64,000 nt of DNA from Bifidobacterium panos (GCF_012932445.1 NZ_JAAIIJ010000002.1:224175-288174); one strand, 5' to 3'. Counted from the first letter of the stretch, positions 26,755-36,329 are shown. The notes: generated from the letters alone by a model not told the origin. Numbers and translations are program-made.

Positions 26755-29700
26755 TTGACTTCCTTATAGATGTCACCGAGCAACGCAACCAGTCGATCCA
26801 CTTCCTTCTCGGGATTGACGAACGCGCCCACGCTCCACACCGTGGCGACCGACCATCCAAGAGACTTCAGATCCTCGGCCAGCGTGCGGTGACGCTCGCG
26901 GGTGGACTGGATGGACATATAGTCGGCATCGTCGGTGAGCACGGCCAGCGCGAACGGCTTGTCTTTCAGACCTACCACCATCGGAATGGTGAGCCCCTTG
27001 TCGAAGCCATAACCGAGGGCGACATCGAGGCCGCGACTACGAATGCGATCGGCCAAGTCGTTGAGCAGTGTGTTGCTCCCCCGCTTGTTTTCGGTGGGGC
27101 GCACCGCCTCGCCGCCGAGCTGTTCGGCCCACACGAGCATGGCCTTGAGCAATTTTACGCCCGGCTGATGAATGCGCTCGTCCTGCATGTCCTCGGACGA
27201 GAACGCGCTGACGATATCGAGATGGCGATTGGTCAGAGCCAGCGCGTCAAGCAGCATGCCGCGCCCGCCGGCTTCCTCTAGCGCACCGAACTGCTGCAAC
27301 AGGCGGCCATGCGAGGTCTTCGCATAGCACAGCGAAAGAATGACGTCCGTGGTTTCGATGCCCGCGACCTCGCGAATGCCGATCAGCCTGACGTGGCGCA
27401 GGAAGCTGCCCATGGTCTTGTTTTTGGAAGCCAGAGCCTTCAGTTCGGCACCGAGGCGTGTGCGGAACACGTCAGTGAGCGTGACGACGGTGAGCACGTA
27501 ATCGGCCGGCACGATGGTGAAACTGGAGGCGCGCTCGGTGATGAGCCGCACCACTTCCTCGATTTCCTGCGCGCTGGACTCCACCAGCCCGGTGCTGAAC
27601 ACCGGGGTTCCGCTGGCGTCGAGGTGATGGTATGCCACATGGCCGCGCGCCGCCTCGCTGGCCACATCGTAGCTCACCGAGCCGTAGCCTTGAGATTCAA
27701 GGAACGCGGCCAGCCTCGGGGCGCTGCACACCGGGCGCGTTTTCGTTTCGACCTGCGGCAACACGTCGATCAGCTGCTTCAGGCCGGGGCAGGTGACGGT
27801 GTTGCGGTGGGCGATCACCACAATCTGCTTGACGCGGGAGAGAATGCTCAGCATCTGGACGGCGGGCATGTGCGCGCACGCGTCGACGATGGCGACATCG
27901 GCCAGAGCTTTCGGCTCGGTCAGCGAGGCGAGCGTGTCGGGCATGGCCACGAGAATCGGCTTGGCCGCGGCGAGGATCTCGGGATGGTCGTGGCGCACGG
28001 CGTCCAGGATCGCCCGCGAGTGCCCGGCGAGCTGGGTGTGCAACAGGTTGGCTTCCTGGGTGCGCGTGAACAGCATGTCGCACAGGCGGCGCATGCACTC
28101 CTGCGCCACCATCGGGCCGATGGAGCGCACATGCTCCACATCGACCTGCTCGAACCGCTCGGTGGCGGCGCTGAGCGCGGAACCGTCCTGATTGGAGATG
28201 ATCGGCGAGGAGCGCACGATGTCTTCGAACACGGTGGTCCACCACGCCAGTTGCAGCTCGGCGCCCACGGCTTCGTTGCCGATCTGACGGTTGGTCAGGT
28301 CGATCACCAGCTCGTTCAGCCCGGCCTCCTGCAACTCGTGCTCAAGGCGGCAGCGTTCAGGCAACGCATCCAACGACATGTGATCGTCGAACAGCGCTTT
28401 GAGGCGACGCTCCACTGCGTTGAAATCCTGGGTCTCCAGCTCGCCGCCCTGGGGGGTGGTGCTTAGCACGGTGTCGAGTGAGGTGATATCGCTCGCCATG
28501 GTTTCCTGAGTGGCGATCATCTGGTCGAGATGGGCGGGCAGCACCGGCCAACCGCCGTGCGGGACGAGCGCACGCCACTGTTCGCCTTGCTTTTTGACGA
28601 CCACGAGCGCGTCATGCAGGCTGGAAACCTGCGCACCGACGCGCAATAGGGACTTCGCCTCGCGCACATGGCGACGGCGCTCCCAGAACCCGAGAGTGGT
28701 TCCTTCGGCCTTGCGTGCGGACTTCGACTTGCTGGCTTCGATCATGGAATCGATGTCACGCTCGAAAATCTCGGGTTGGAACACATCGAGCACGCGGCGC
28801 AGGTTCTTCAGCACCGTGACCTGACGGCTCCATTCGCGGGCGTTGACAGGCACGGGGAAGCCGCAGGTTTGCACGGTGGTCGCCACATGCTCGCGCACCA
28901 CGGGCAATACCTTCTGCAACAGGTCCACCACGCGGTGATAGGCGTTTACCGCGTCCTGCTCATTGGTGAGCGAGGCTTTGTACCAAGCGGTGTCATCGGG
29001 GCCGATGATGTATTCACCAAGTTCCCCCGCACGTTCGAGTTTGGCCGCCCAGTCGTCCAGATGGCCGGCGAGCTGGCGCGCGGCGGCTTCGCTCAGACGC
29101 ACGCGCGTGGCCGGATGGGTGGGCGAAACGGAGATGGCCGCGAGGTTCTGAATGGTCTGATAGGCGGAAACGCCCCATTTCTTGTTCACGCCGTGCAGGT
29201 CGCCCAGATAGCGGGTCAGGCGGGATCGCACACCGACCAGTTCGTCGGCGAGCTGGTCGAAATGCTCGGTGGCGGCACCGGCCTGGAAGCTGACGGCGGC
29301 GATGAGCTGGCGGTCGATGGCGGTATTGGCTTTCTCGTCGGCGATGTCGAGCACCATGGAAGCCATCTCGCTGGCATGAGCCGCCTGCATGAACCGGCGC
29401 TTCTGCTCGCCCACGCCGGGCACATACAGCACGGAACGCCCGTTCATCACGCAGCGCGAAGCGATGGCCGCGGCTTGCCGAGCCGTGTCGTTGCTCAATG
29501 CGCTATCGACGGCGATGCTGCGCCCGCTCGCCGCAAGCTGGGCGGCGTAACGCACGGTGTTGTCGATATCGCCCACCTCGTATTCGCTATGGGGGTCGAC
29601 ATCAAACGGGGAATATTCGGCGATCGCTGCCTCGCTCAAGGAGGCGCGCGACGATTCGTCCCCGGCCAGCGCGTCAAGCAGGACGTTGCCGGTGGTGCCT

Positions 29701-30362
29701 TTGCCTAGCAGGTCGATGATCCGTTGCGTTTCGGCCAGAATCAACGCGGCAGGTTCCATGAAACAACCCAGGATGATGCGCCGCTCAATGGTGAAATCGG
29801 CAATGGAGTCCTTCACCTGATCGCTGATCGAGCCGAACACGGCGGAGGTTTCGGGAGTGCCGGAATCGTAATTGCTTGTATCGAACAGCCGCTCCTCGTC
29901 GCAATCGACACCGGCCGCGTGCAAGCGCGCCATGAGTGCGGCGTTGAGCGTGACATGCCCGGTGAACCGCAACGAGGAACGCCCCAACTGCTCGTTGTGC
30001 GTCACCTCCACCGGATAGAGCAACACCGGCAAGGCGTTGCCTTTCCAAGTGGCCACGCCGACCGCCAACGACAGTTCGGCCACACCGCTGAACCGCCTTC
30101 TGGCGGTCTGATCGTCCAGCACGCGGCCCAAACGTCTCTCGGCGGCGCGCAATATGCCGTTGTCTCGAAACAGCGAATCCATCGTCACGCGACCGGCGGC
30201 GAACAGCCGGGCGATGCCGGAGGGGTGGGCGTGCGTCATATCCAGCTCGGCGGTGAGCCGGTTGATGTCTTCCAGAGGCGAGGGGGTCAGCGAAGCGCGA
30301 TAGTCGTCATGCCACTGCTGAAGTTGGTCAAGCGTGGATTGTGCATTCAATTGTTCGCTCAC
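26751..30362 (-). CDS. Degenerate superfamily 1 helicase-like protein with C-terminal nuclease-like domain
   Basis: A 1203-residue soluble protein whose layout recalls DUF4011-type SF1 helicases fused to a very-short-patch-repair-like (MTES_1575-type) nuclease domain. Where the Walker A loop GPPGTGKS should be (about residues 285-293) the sequence reads VDSALSNDTA, and the Walker B DEASQ region (about 821-832) reads IVDACAHMP, so ATP hydrolysis is unlikely. The end (about 1090-1203) has the conserved helix and LKSLGWSVATVWSVGAFVNP of the nuclease fold, but the usual E-x-D-G is AVLTDDA. It starts with GTG inside the stop of the FHA gene (4-bp overlap). Role unknown; possibly a structural or regulatory partner of the FHA protein. 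The family match is from pattern memory. Confidence 0.7.
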   Translation of the reverse strand: MSEQLNAQSTLDQLQQWHDDYRASLTPSPLEDINRLTAELDMTHAHPSGIARLFAAGRVTMDSLFRDNGILRAAERRLGRVLDDQTARRRFSGVAELSLAVGVATWKGNALPVLLYPVEVTHNEQLGRSSLRFTGHVTLNAALMARLHAAGVDCDEERLFDTSNYDSGTPETSAVFGSISDQVKDSIADFTIERRIILGCFMEPAALILAETQRIIDLLGKGTTGNVLLDALAGDESSRASLSEAAIAEYSPFDVDPHSEYEVGDIDNTVRYAAQLAASGRSIAVDSALSNDTARQAAAIASRCVMNGRSVLYVPGVGEQKRRFMQAAHASEMASMVLDIADEKANTAIDRQLIAAVSFQAGAATEHFDQLADELVGVRSRLTRYLGDLHGVNKKWGVSAYQTIQNLAAISVSPTHPATRVRLSEAAARQLAGHLDDWAAKLERAGELGEYIIGPDDTAWYKASLTNEQDAVNAYHRVVDLLQKVLPVVREHVATTVQTCGFPVPVNAREWSRQVTVLKNLRRVLDVFQPEIFERDIDSMIEASKSKSARKAEGTTLGFWERRRHVREAKSLLRVGAQVSSLHDALVVVKKQGEQWRALVPHGGWPVLPAHLDQMIATQETMASDITSLDTVLSTTPQGGELETQDFNAVERRLKALFDDHMSLDALPERCRLEHELQEAGLNELVIDLTNRQIGNEAVGAELQLAWWTTVFEDIVRSSPIISNQDGSALSAATERFEQVDVEHVRSIGPMVAQECMRRLCDMLFTRTQEANLLHTQLAGHSRAILDAVRHDHPEILAAAKPILVAMPDTLASLTEPKALADVAIVDACAHMPAVQMLSILSRVKQIVVIAHRNTVTCPGLKQLIDVLPQVETKTRPVCSAPRLAAFLESQGYGSVSYDVASEAARGHVAYHHLDASGTPVFSTGLVESSAQEIEEVVRLITERASSFTIVPADYVLTVVTLTDVFRTRLGAELKALASKNKTMGSFLRHVRLIGIREVAGIETTDVILSLCYAKTSHGRLLQQFGALEEAGGRGMLLDALALTNRHLDIVSAFSSEDMQDERIHQPGVKLLKAMLVWAEQLGGEAVRPTENKRGSNTLLNDLADRIRSRGLDVALGYGFDKGLTIPMVVGLKDKPFALAVLTDDADYMSIQSTRERHRTLAEDLKSLGWSVATVWSVGAFVNPEKEVDRLVALLGDIYKEVK

Positions 30363-31534
30363 TTCCCCACCGCTTCGCGGTAGCTTTGGTATCCCGCATT
30401 ATTGGCGAGCGCTTCGTCGATGTCCCGGTTGCCTTGGGCGTCGAGCCAAGCGTACAAATCGTCGTACAGCGAGGGATTCATGGCCAGGAACGGCAGCAGT
30501 TCGGCGTGGCGGGCCATTTCAAATTGCAACGACATATCGGTGGTGGTGCGTGCCTCGTCCGAGGTCATGCCGTCGACCTCGACCGCCGGTTCGTTCGGCT
30601 TGTCGAATTCGCCTCGGGACACTCTGTCGAATACGGAGCCGGCTTCAAAAGCGGGGGTGTATGCCGTGGTCTCGGCGGCCGGTGCGGCCTGCTGGCTGGT
30701 GTCGGCAGGCTGGGCGGCTGTGGGCTGCGGTTCCTGGTTGTCTACTGCTGGATTGTCCGCGACTGGCTTTTCCGCTGTTGGATTGTCCGCAACGGGATTA
30801 TCCGCAACGGGCTGCGGGGAAGGCTCGGAAGGTTCGGAAGGCTCGCTGACGGAACTTTCCATATCCGGCGCTTCGCGGCCCTGAACCGTTTGCTGCTGGT
30901 CGACCATCGCATCGGCAAACAGATCCCGCGGCGTATCCGTCTGCTGGGGTTGCGACACATGGATCGGCATCGAATCAGCCGACGCTTCGGGATGCTCCCC
31001 CGCTGCCTGAGCTACGGGCGCGTCCGAGGAGGCGTGGAATATCGTGGTGGGTTCCCCGGCTCGCAAATCAAGGATCTCGTCAACGGACATGTCGGCCGCG
31101 TCCGGTTCCTGACGGGTTTGCGCCGCGGAATGCAAGAACAAATCCGGCACCTGGAACTCACCAGCAGGTCGCTCCTCTTCGACCAGAGGCGCAAAATCAA
31201 CCGGAACGTCACCGAACTGCATGCGCACGGCGGCGGCCGGCAACACGAAATCCTCGCCCAACGGCAGACGTGTCAGCTCGCCGTCCGGGCTCACCATATA
31301 GGAGCCGTTGGTGGACTGCAAGTCGCGCAACGTGGCCTGCCCGTTCTTGTCGACGCTGAAGCGCGCATGACGCTTCGACATGGACTTCGTGGAATCCGCG
31401 ACTTCGAGACGGGTCATGCCGTCGTCGGGCAACGGACGCAACGGCTTTCGCCCTATCTCCAAGCTCTCCCCCGGACGAACAGTGGCCTGCTGGCCGCTCC
31501 CCACCTGCACACGCCACCGATATGTTACGCTCAT
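30359..31534 (-). CDS. FHA-domain protein with C-terminal LRV-like segment
   Basis: A 391-residue protein. An FHA domain fills about residues 20-110 (LEIGRKPLRPL, then MSKRHARFS and LRDLQSTNGSYM), the fold that binds phosphothreonine peptides. A long low-complexity linker follows, with PVADNP-type repeats at about 235-260, and a C-terminal helical part with HAELLPFLAMNPSLYDDLYAWL, similar to variant leucine-rich (LRV) repeats. AAGGAG is 8 bases before the ATG at 31534. First gene of a three-gene operon with 4-bp overlaps; it probably recruits phosphorylated partners for the two proteins behind it. Confidence 0.85.
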   Translation of the reverse strand: MSVTYRWRVQVGSGQQATVRPGESLEIGRKPLRPLPDDGMTRLEVADSTKSMSKRHARFSVDKNGQATLRDLQSTNGSYMVSPDGELTRLPLGEDFVLPAAAVRMQFGDVPVDFAPLVEEERPAGEFQVPDLFLHSAAQTRQEPDAADMSVDEILDLRAGEPTTIFHASSDAPVAQAAGEHPEASADSMPIHVSQPQQTDTPRDLFADAMVDQQQTVQGREAPDMESSVSEPSEPSEPSPQPVADNPVADNPTAEKPVADNPAVDNQEPQPTAAQPADTSQQAAPAAETTAYTPAFEAGSVFDRVSRGEFDKPNEPAVEVDGMTSDEARTTTDMSLQFEMARHAELLPFLAMNPSLYDDLYAWLDAQGNRDIDEALANNAGYQSYREAVGK

Positions 31535-31635
31535 CGCGGGCACTCCTTCTAAGACTTCGCACACTATTTCCTATTGTGTCATGCGGCGGCGGTTTTCGCG
31601 GGATTACGCGGCATGAATTAACAACTTCCGCCCAT

Positions 31636-31673
31636 AAGCGAAACCCCGCCGCCTGACGTGCAGGTGCGGGGTT
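31636..31673 (-). terminator. Terminator of the rplJ-rplL operon
   Basis: Arms AACCCCGC (31642-31649) and GCGGGGTT (31666-31673) with a smaller inner CCTG/CAGG stem; on the minus strand the stem is followed by TTCGCTT. It lies 35 bp after the rplL stop. Confidence 0.75.
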
Positions 31674-31707
31674 CCGAGTGAAAAGTTTGCGGCTTAAGCC
31701 GCGCGAA

Positions 31708-32094
31708 TCACTTGAGCTCGACGGTCGCGCCGGCCGCTTCCAAATCGGCCTTGGCCTTCTCGGCGTCTTCCTTCTTGGCACCTTCCAGAACGGGCTTCGG
31801 AGCGCCGTCCACCAGAGCCTTGGCCTCGGCCAGACCCAGGGAGGTGATGCCGCGCACGGCCTTGATGACCTGGATCTTCTTGTCGCCGACGGCGGAGAGG
31901 ATGACGTCGAACTCGTCCTTCTCCTCAGCGGCGGCACCGGCGGCGGCGCCCGGGGCGGCGGCGACGGCAACGGCGGCCGGAGCGGCGGCCTCGACGTCGA
32001 ACTTCTCCTCGAAGGCCTTGACGAACTCGGAGAGCTCGACCAGGGTCATCTCACCGAAAGCTTCGAGCAGCTCATCATTGGTGTACTTAGCCAT
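31708..32094 (-). CDS. rplL: Ribosomal protein L7/L12
   Basis: A 128-residue protein forming the ribosomal stalk that recruits translation factors. The N-terminal dimer part ([16 protein letters not shown]), an Ala/Pro-rich hinge (about 40-60) and the C-terminal factor-binding domain ([20 protein letters not shown]) are all standard. The start at 32094 has AAAGGAAG upstream; the longer frame to 32154 lacks support. It follows rplJ in the same operon. Confidence 0.97.
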   Translation of the reverse strand: MAKYTNDELLEAFGEMTLVELSEFVKAFEEKFDVEAAAPAAVAVAAAPGAAAGAAAEEKDEFDVILSAVGDKKIQVIKAVRGITSLGLAEAKALVDGAPKPVLEGAKKEDAEKAKADLEAAGATVELK

Positions 32095-32206
32095 TATTGG
32101 CTTCCTTTCCATCTTGGTGACGGTTAAAGCGAAGAGGTGTCCGTCACCTGACAATTTCTTGGTTTCTATTCAGTTATATCGATTCATGCGGCTGACGCCA
32201 GACGAA

Positions 32207-32728
32207 TCAAGCGGCCTTTTCCTGCTTGTCGCGCAGCGCATCGATGGTACGCACGGCCTTGGTGGGCAGAGCGTTGAACAGATACGCGGCCTTGGACATG
32301 GTGGCCTTGATATCGCCGGCGAATTCGGCGAGGAGCTGCGGGCGGGACTTGAGATCCGCCAGCTGCTTGGTGCCTTCGGCGTCGTAGACGGTGCCATCGG
32401 CATAGCCGCCCTTGATGACGAGGGTTTTGTTTTCATTGGCAAAGTCACGGATGACCTTCGCAGCCTCGATGATGTCGCCCTTCACGAACGTGATGGCGGT
32501 GGGGCCGGCGAGAGCCTCATCAAGACCCTCGATGCCCGCTTCCTTGGCGGCGATGCGTGCCAGCGTGTTCTTAGCCACTGTGTAGGAAGTATCGCGGCCT
32601 AGCTTTTCGCGCAGATCGGAAATCTGCGGAACGGTAAGCCCGCGGTACTCGGTCAGGTAGACAGCGTCAGCGTCACGGAACTGTTCCGTCAGCTGGGCGA
32701 CCACCGCTTCCTTTTCGGGCCTCTTCAT
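32207..32728 (-). CDS. rplJ: Ribosomal protein L10
   Basis: A 173-residue stalk-base protein that anchors L7/L12 dimers to the 50S subunit and controls its own operon through the leader RNA. The start at 32728 gives MKRPEKEAVV, with GGAAGG upstream. The N-terminal YRGLTVPQISDLRE and KNTLARIAAKEAG patterns are typical. A terminator-like hairpin lies in its leader at 32778. Confidence 0.97.
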   Translation of the reverse strand: MKRPEKEAVVAQLTEQFRDADAVYLTEYRGLTVPQISDLREKLGRDTSYTVAKNTLARIAAKEAGIEGLDEALAGPTAITFVKGDIIEAAKVIRDFANENKTLVIKGGYADGTVYDAEGTKQLADLKSRPQLLAEFAGDIKATMSKAAYLFNALPTKAVRTIDALRDKQEKAA

Positions 32729-32777
32729 GGCGTTCCTTCCTAAGTCGGCCGTTGATTTTGGCTGTCTTAGGCGAGGC

Positions 32778-32806
32778 AATAAAAAAGCCCCGCGCACAGG
32801 CGGAGC
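32778..32806 (-). ncRNA. Hairpin with T-run in the rplJ leader (candidate L10 leader/attenuator)
   Basis: On the minus strand GCTCCGC and GCGGGGC form a 7-bp stem (32800-32806 with 32787-32793) and are followed by TTTTTTATT, 50 bp before rplJ. Nothing else is encoded upstream on this strand until 33017, so it is more likely a leader attenuator of the L10 operon than the terminator of another gene. Whether it matches the L10 leader RNA family needs a covariance-model search. Confidence 0.6.
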
Positions 32807-33016
32807 AACATACGCGCAAGCGAACTCGCGCACCCTTATGACGGGCTATATTTCTCAACCTGCGCTGGCTTGGCGAACCAAACTTCGGCTTGCGTTCTCA
32901 CGCAAACAACCAACGGTCTGTGGTTTACAGGTGGAAAGCATAAGTGGGCGCGTGGACATATCGCTCCGCTCGCCCGCCACCGGCCTTGACCATCAGCTCT
33001 TCAATCAGCTCTTCGA

Positions 33017-34369
33017 TCAACTCTGCAGCGGCGGCAGATCATCCCCAAGCAATGCATCATCCAGCGCCTGTGACGCTTCCCTGAAGAACGCCCCAACCGC
33101 CCATAGCGGCACATTCGTCAGCCAATCCTGCTCACGGTACCCACGCATGGATGCTCGATACCCGCGCAGATCGAACTTGCTGCACAGCCACCGCAAACTC
33201 TTGGCCTGCCGCTCAACACCGGCTTTGGCCTCCAGCGGCACCACCGAACCGGCGTGGCGAAACAGGAAGTCCACTTCGCCGGAACTGTTGTCAGTCGACC
33301 AATAATACGGCTCGATGCCTTCCGAAACCAACTGCTGGCAGACATACTGTTCCGTCAATGCGCCACGGAATTCAGTGAGCGCGGTGTCCTTGAGAATAAG
33401 ATCCGCAGGCTCGACCGACATGGCCGCCGATAGCAACCCTACGTCGTGCATGTACAGCTTGAAAGCGGAAAGATCTTGATATGCCCGCAACGGCAGCGCT
33501 GGTTTCGACACCTTGGACACGCGAACGGCCAAGCCCGAATCCACAATCTTCTGTATCGCCGATTCATATTGGGCGCTCCTCGCCCCCTTGGCGATGTGGC
33601 CGAAGACGAATTTGTGGTTCTCGCGCGCCAGATGGGCCGGAATCGAAGCGAACGCGAGCCGAACCCGTTCAACGTCGCCGCCCGCTTGCGGATGCTTGGA
33701 AAAATCCATGTCATAGTCGGACAGCAATCCAAGCTGCACTTCACGCGCGGCCTGATACCCACCATCAAGGAAGGCCTGAACCGCGGATGGCATACCTCCG
33801 ACATAGCAATACTGCCGCACACGACGTTCAAGCCGCGGGGCGAAACCTTCGAGGAAATCGAAATCAAGCTCTTCGATATGCCGCACCAGTTCGCCGTCCC
33901 CAGCCGCGTCCAGAAATTCCAGAAACGACATCGGCTGCATTACCACCGTTTCGACGGCACCGACTGGAAAGGACAAGCCTTCATGCTGGGCGAGGCCAAG
34001 ATACGACCCAGCCGCCGCGACATGGACCGAACGAGCCTGCTCTTTGAACGATTTGAGCATCGTCAGCAGCATCGGCAATTCTTGAATCTCATCAATGATC
34101 AGCAGCGTTTCCTCTTCGCGGATCCGCACACCTGTATATGCCTCCACCGAATCCAGCAGCATGTGGGGCGAACCGGCGCTCGCCAAGGCGGCTTTCGCGT
34201 CGGCATCGAAAAGATTCACATAGGCGCATGAGCGATATTCTTGCTCCCCCAAGATTTTGAGCGCGTGCGTCTTGCCCACCTGCCGCGCGCCACGGAGGAC
34301 CAACGGACGTCGCTGGGGGTTGCGTTTCCAGTCCAATAGCAGGGATTGTATGTTTCTGCGAAACTCCAC
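33017..34369 (-). CDS. AAA ATPase with DUF4143 C-terminus (ATPase B)
   Basis: A 450-residue AAA_14/DUF4143 protein. Walker A is GARQVGKT (residues 27-34), Walker B is LLIIDEIQ and a sensor-like VAAAGSYLGLA follows. The C-terminus has GEVDFLF and PLEAKAG, the full D...ExK pattern of the PD-(D/E)XK fold, unlike ATPases A and D. The start is uncertain: GTG 34369 has GGGAG 9 bases upstream; TTG at 34372 or 34378 is possible. Five 33-bp-spaced repeats lie directly upstream. Confidence 0.88.
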   Translation of the reverse strand: MEFRRNIQSLLLDWKRNPQRRPLVLRGARQVGKTHALKILGEQEYRSCAYVNLFDADAKAALASAGSPHMLLDSVEAYTGVRIREEETLLIIDEIQELPMLLTMLKSFKEQARSVHVAAAGSYLGLAQHEGLSFPVGAVETVVMQPMSFLEFLDAAGDGELVRHIEELDFDFLEGFAPRLERRVRQYCYVGGMPSAVQAFLDGGYQAAREVQLGLLSDYDMDFSKHPQAGGDVERVRLAFASIPAHLARENHKFVFGHIAKGARSAQYESAIQKIVDSGLAVRVSKVSKPALPLRAYQDLSAFKLYMHDVGLLSAAMSVEPADLILKDTALTEFRGALTEQYVCQQLVSEGIEPYYWSTDNSSGEVDFLFRHAGSVVPLEAKAGVERQAKSLRWLCSKFDLRGYRASMRGYREQDWLTNVPLWAVGAFFREASQALDDALLGDDLPPLQS

Positions 34370-34407
34370 CAATACCAACTCCCGTCACTTCGACCACCAT
34401 GCGATAA

Positions 34408-34555
34408 ACACTTTTCAGGCGTTCAATAATGATGGATTATACACTTTTCAGGTGCTAAGAACGGGCTGAAATTACACTTTTCAGGTGCTAAGAACGGGCT
34501 GAGATGACACTTTTCAGGCGTTAGAAGTGGTTCAGTTTGACACTTTTCAGGCGTT
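34408..34555 (-). repeat. Array B: five repeats, 33-bp period, upstream of ATPase B
   Basis: Copies of ACACTTTTCAGG(T/C)G start at 34408, 34441, 34474, 34507 and 34540, exactly 33 bp apart. In the gene's direction each reads GCACCTGAAAAGTGT or ACGCCTGAAAAGTGT, a short inverted repeat (CAC/GTG, or CGC/GTG with a G-T pair) around the constant 7-bp centre CTGAAAA. The centre length is as in array A but the sequence is unrelated. The array begins about 40 bp from the start codon. The second and third spacers are nearly identical, which suggests recent duplication of one unit. Confidence 0.93.
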
Positions 34556-34664
34556 CTGGCTCTTGTGTGCCGAGCACTGGCAAAGGTGCGATGCCTCGAT
34601 TGGTCCGGCTGCTTTCTGCCGCTGAGTGTGTATCGACCAGCGCGATAAGGCGATATTGGTGTTT

Positions 34665-36329
34665 TTATTGCCAGCAATCGTCGTAGGAGAGGCCGGTGAG
34701 GCGTTCCACGGTGCGGCGGGTGGACTCGTCCACGTCCGCCTTGCTGCCGCCGGCGCGCAGACGTTCGACCTCATGCAACAACTCAAGATCGGTGCGGCGG
34801 TCGACGACGAGGCGGGACGACACGGCCCAGCACACCAGCATCGCGACGGCGAAAAAGCCCAGCATGACGGCGGCGATACCGATTGAGGCGCCAAGTGTCT
34901 GCGTGGGAAGGGAGGAGTCGAAGCCCACGGCGCTTAAGATCAGGCCGACCGCAATGGTGATGACGCCCGAGCCGAATTGACGGAAGCATGCCTGTGCGCT
35001 GGAAAACGTGGCCGAACGGTATTGGCGTGTCACAATCTGGTCGATATCCGCGATAAACGGGAACACCGCCCACGGCAGATAGCCGACCAGCGACTTGAAT
35101 GCGAAGAACCACAGGGAAGCCATAACCGCGCCCGCCGTCCACAATGCGGAAGGAAGAATGCCGACCAACAGCCAAGCCAATGCCAGCCAAGCCAAGCCAG
35201 CCAACATTCCCGCAAAGGCGACCCGGTACAGCCGACGCGGCCCAATCGCCACCACCGCCCGGCCGAACAGCGGCATCAGCGGCAGGGAGATGGCCGCGCA
35301 TCCCAGCAGCAGGGAGGCGAATGCGGCGGTGCGGTTCCAGTCATACAGCACGAAGAACACGAAGGTTTGCCCGAACACGTCAGAAGACATCTGCACCAGT
35401 AGATAGATCGTCAGATGCTTGCGGAACTCGCGGATGCGCAACGTCGTGACGTATTCGCGCAGCACGCGCCTAGCCCGGCGAACCCAACCGTGCAGCCCGA
35501 GCCGGTGTTCGCGCAACGCGCCGCTGGCATACGCGCCGAAACCAGCCTGTTCGGGCGTCATTTCCCAAGTGATTTTCCATGAGATGGCCACCGCGCAGGA
35601 GAACAGCACCGTGGAGCCGATGGAGACCAGCATGTAGGCGGTCGGGCTGGCTTCTCCGAATGCCGACAGCGCCCAGCTGCCGACCAGCGGGATCAGTGTG
35701 GCCGCGGCTGTGGAAATGAACAGCCTGGTGGTCGAGAGCTTGGTGCGCTGGCTGAAATCCTGCGTCATTTCGCCGGCCAGCGGGTTGTAACAGGCCTGGA
35801 ACGCCTGAGCCAACATCACCCAGAACACATAGACGAGCGCATACAGCGGCATGGGCAAGCCCGGAATCCACAGCAGCACGCCCACCAGCAGCGCCGGCGC
35901 GATGAGCATGAGCATGAGCCGGCGGCGGCCGAAGCGGCGGCCGACATGGAAACGATAGAGATTGTCGTCAAGCACGCCGAACACCAGCGCGGACAGGGCG
36001 CTGATCATGGCGCTGGCGCCGATGACCCCCTGCGCCGTGGCGATGCTCATGCCGCAGAAGCGCGTCCAGAAGAGAGTGAGGTAGGTGGAGACCAGTGCCA
36101 GTTGGCCGCCGCCGAAGAAGTCGCCGACGCCGAAGCCGATGGCCTCGCGCATTGAGATTGTGCGCGGCTTGGCGGATGGGCGGGGGCGATTGGGTTGACT
36201 GGGTTGACTGGGTTGACTCGGCTGACTGGGCTGATTGAGGTGATTGGAGTGACGGGACGACTGGGATGGCTGGGACGACTGGGATGGCTGGGACTGACCG
36301 GACTGTCGTTTCGCCTGGTCGCAAGCCAT
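34665..36329 (-). CDS. MFS transporter of the glycoside-pentoside-hexuronide (GPH) type
   Basis: A 554-residue membrane protein with about 12 hydrophobic segments and the GPH/MelB-like look: an early GFGVGDFFGGGQLALVSTYLTLFW-like first segment, DDNLYRFHVGRRFGRRR after the second or third, and AFQACYNPLAGEM. It probably brings in a sugar with a cation, substrate unknown. The N-terminal tail is unusual: residues about 8-50 are SQPSQ-type repeats encoded by 9-bp direct repeats (36185-36300). AGGAGG lies 6 bases before the ATG at 36329. Confidence 0.8.
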   Translation of the reverse strand: MACDQAKRQSGQSQPSQSSQPSQSSRHSNHLNQPSQPSQPSQPSQPNRPRPSAKPRTISMREAIGFGVGDFFGGGQLALVSTYLTLFWTRFCGMSIATAQGVIGASAMISALSALVFGVLDDNLYRFHVGRRFGRRRLMLMLIAPALLVGVLLWIPGLPMPLYALVYVFWVMLAQAFQACYNPLAGEMTQDFSQRTKLSTTRLFISTAAATLIPLVGSWALSAFGEASPTAYMLVSIGSTVLFSCAVAISWKITWEMTPEQAGFGAYASGALREHRLGLHGWVRRARRVLREYVTTLRIREFRKHLTIYLLVQMSSDVFGQTFVFFVLYDWNRTAAFASLLLGCAAISLPLMPLFGRAVVAIGPRRLYRVAFAGMLAGLAWLALAWLLVGILPSALWTAGAVMASLWFFAFKSLVGYLPWAVFPFIADIDQIVTRQYRSATFSSAQACFRQFGSGVITIAVGLILSAVGFDSSLPTQTLGASIGIAAVMLGFFAVAMLVCWAVSSRLVVDRRTDLELLHEVERLRAGGSKADVDESTRRTVERLTGLSYDDCWQ

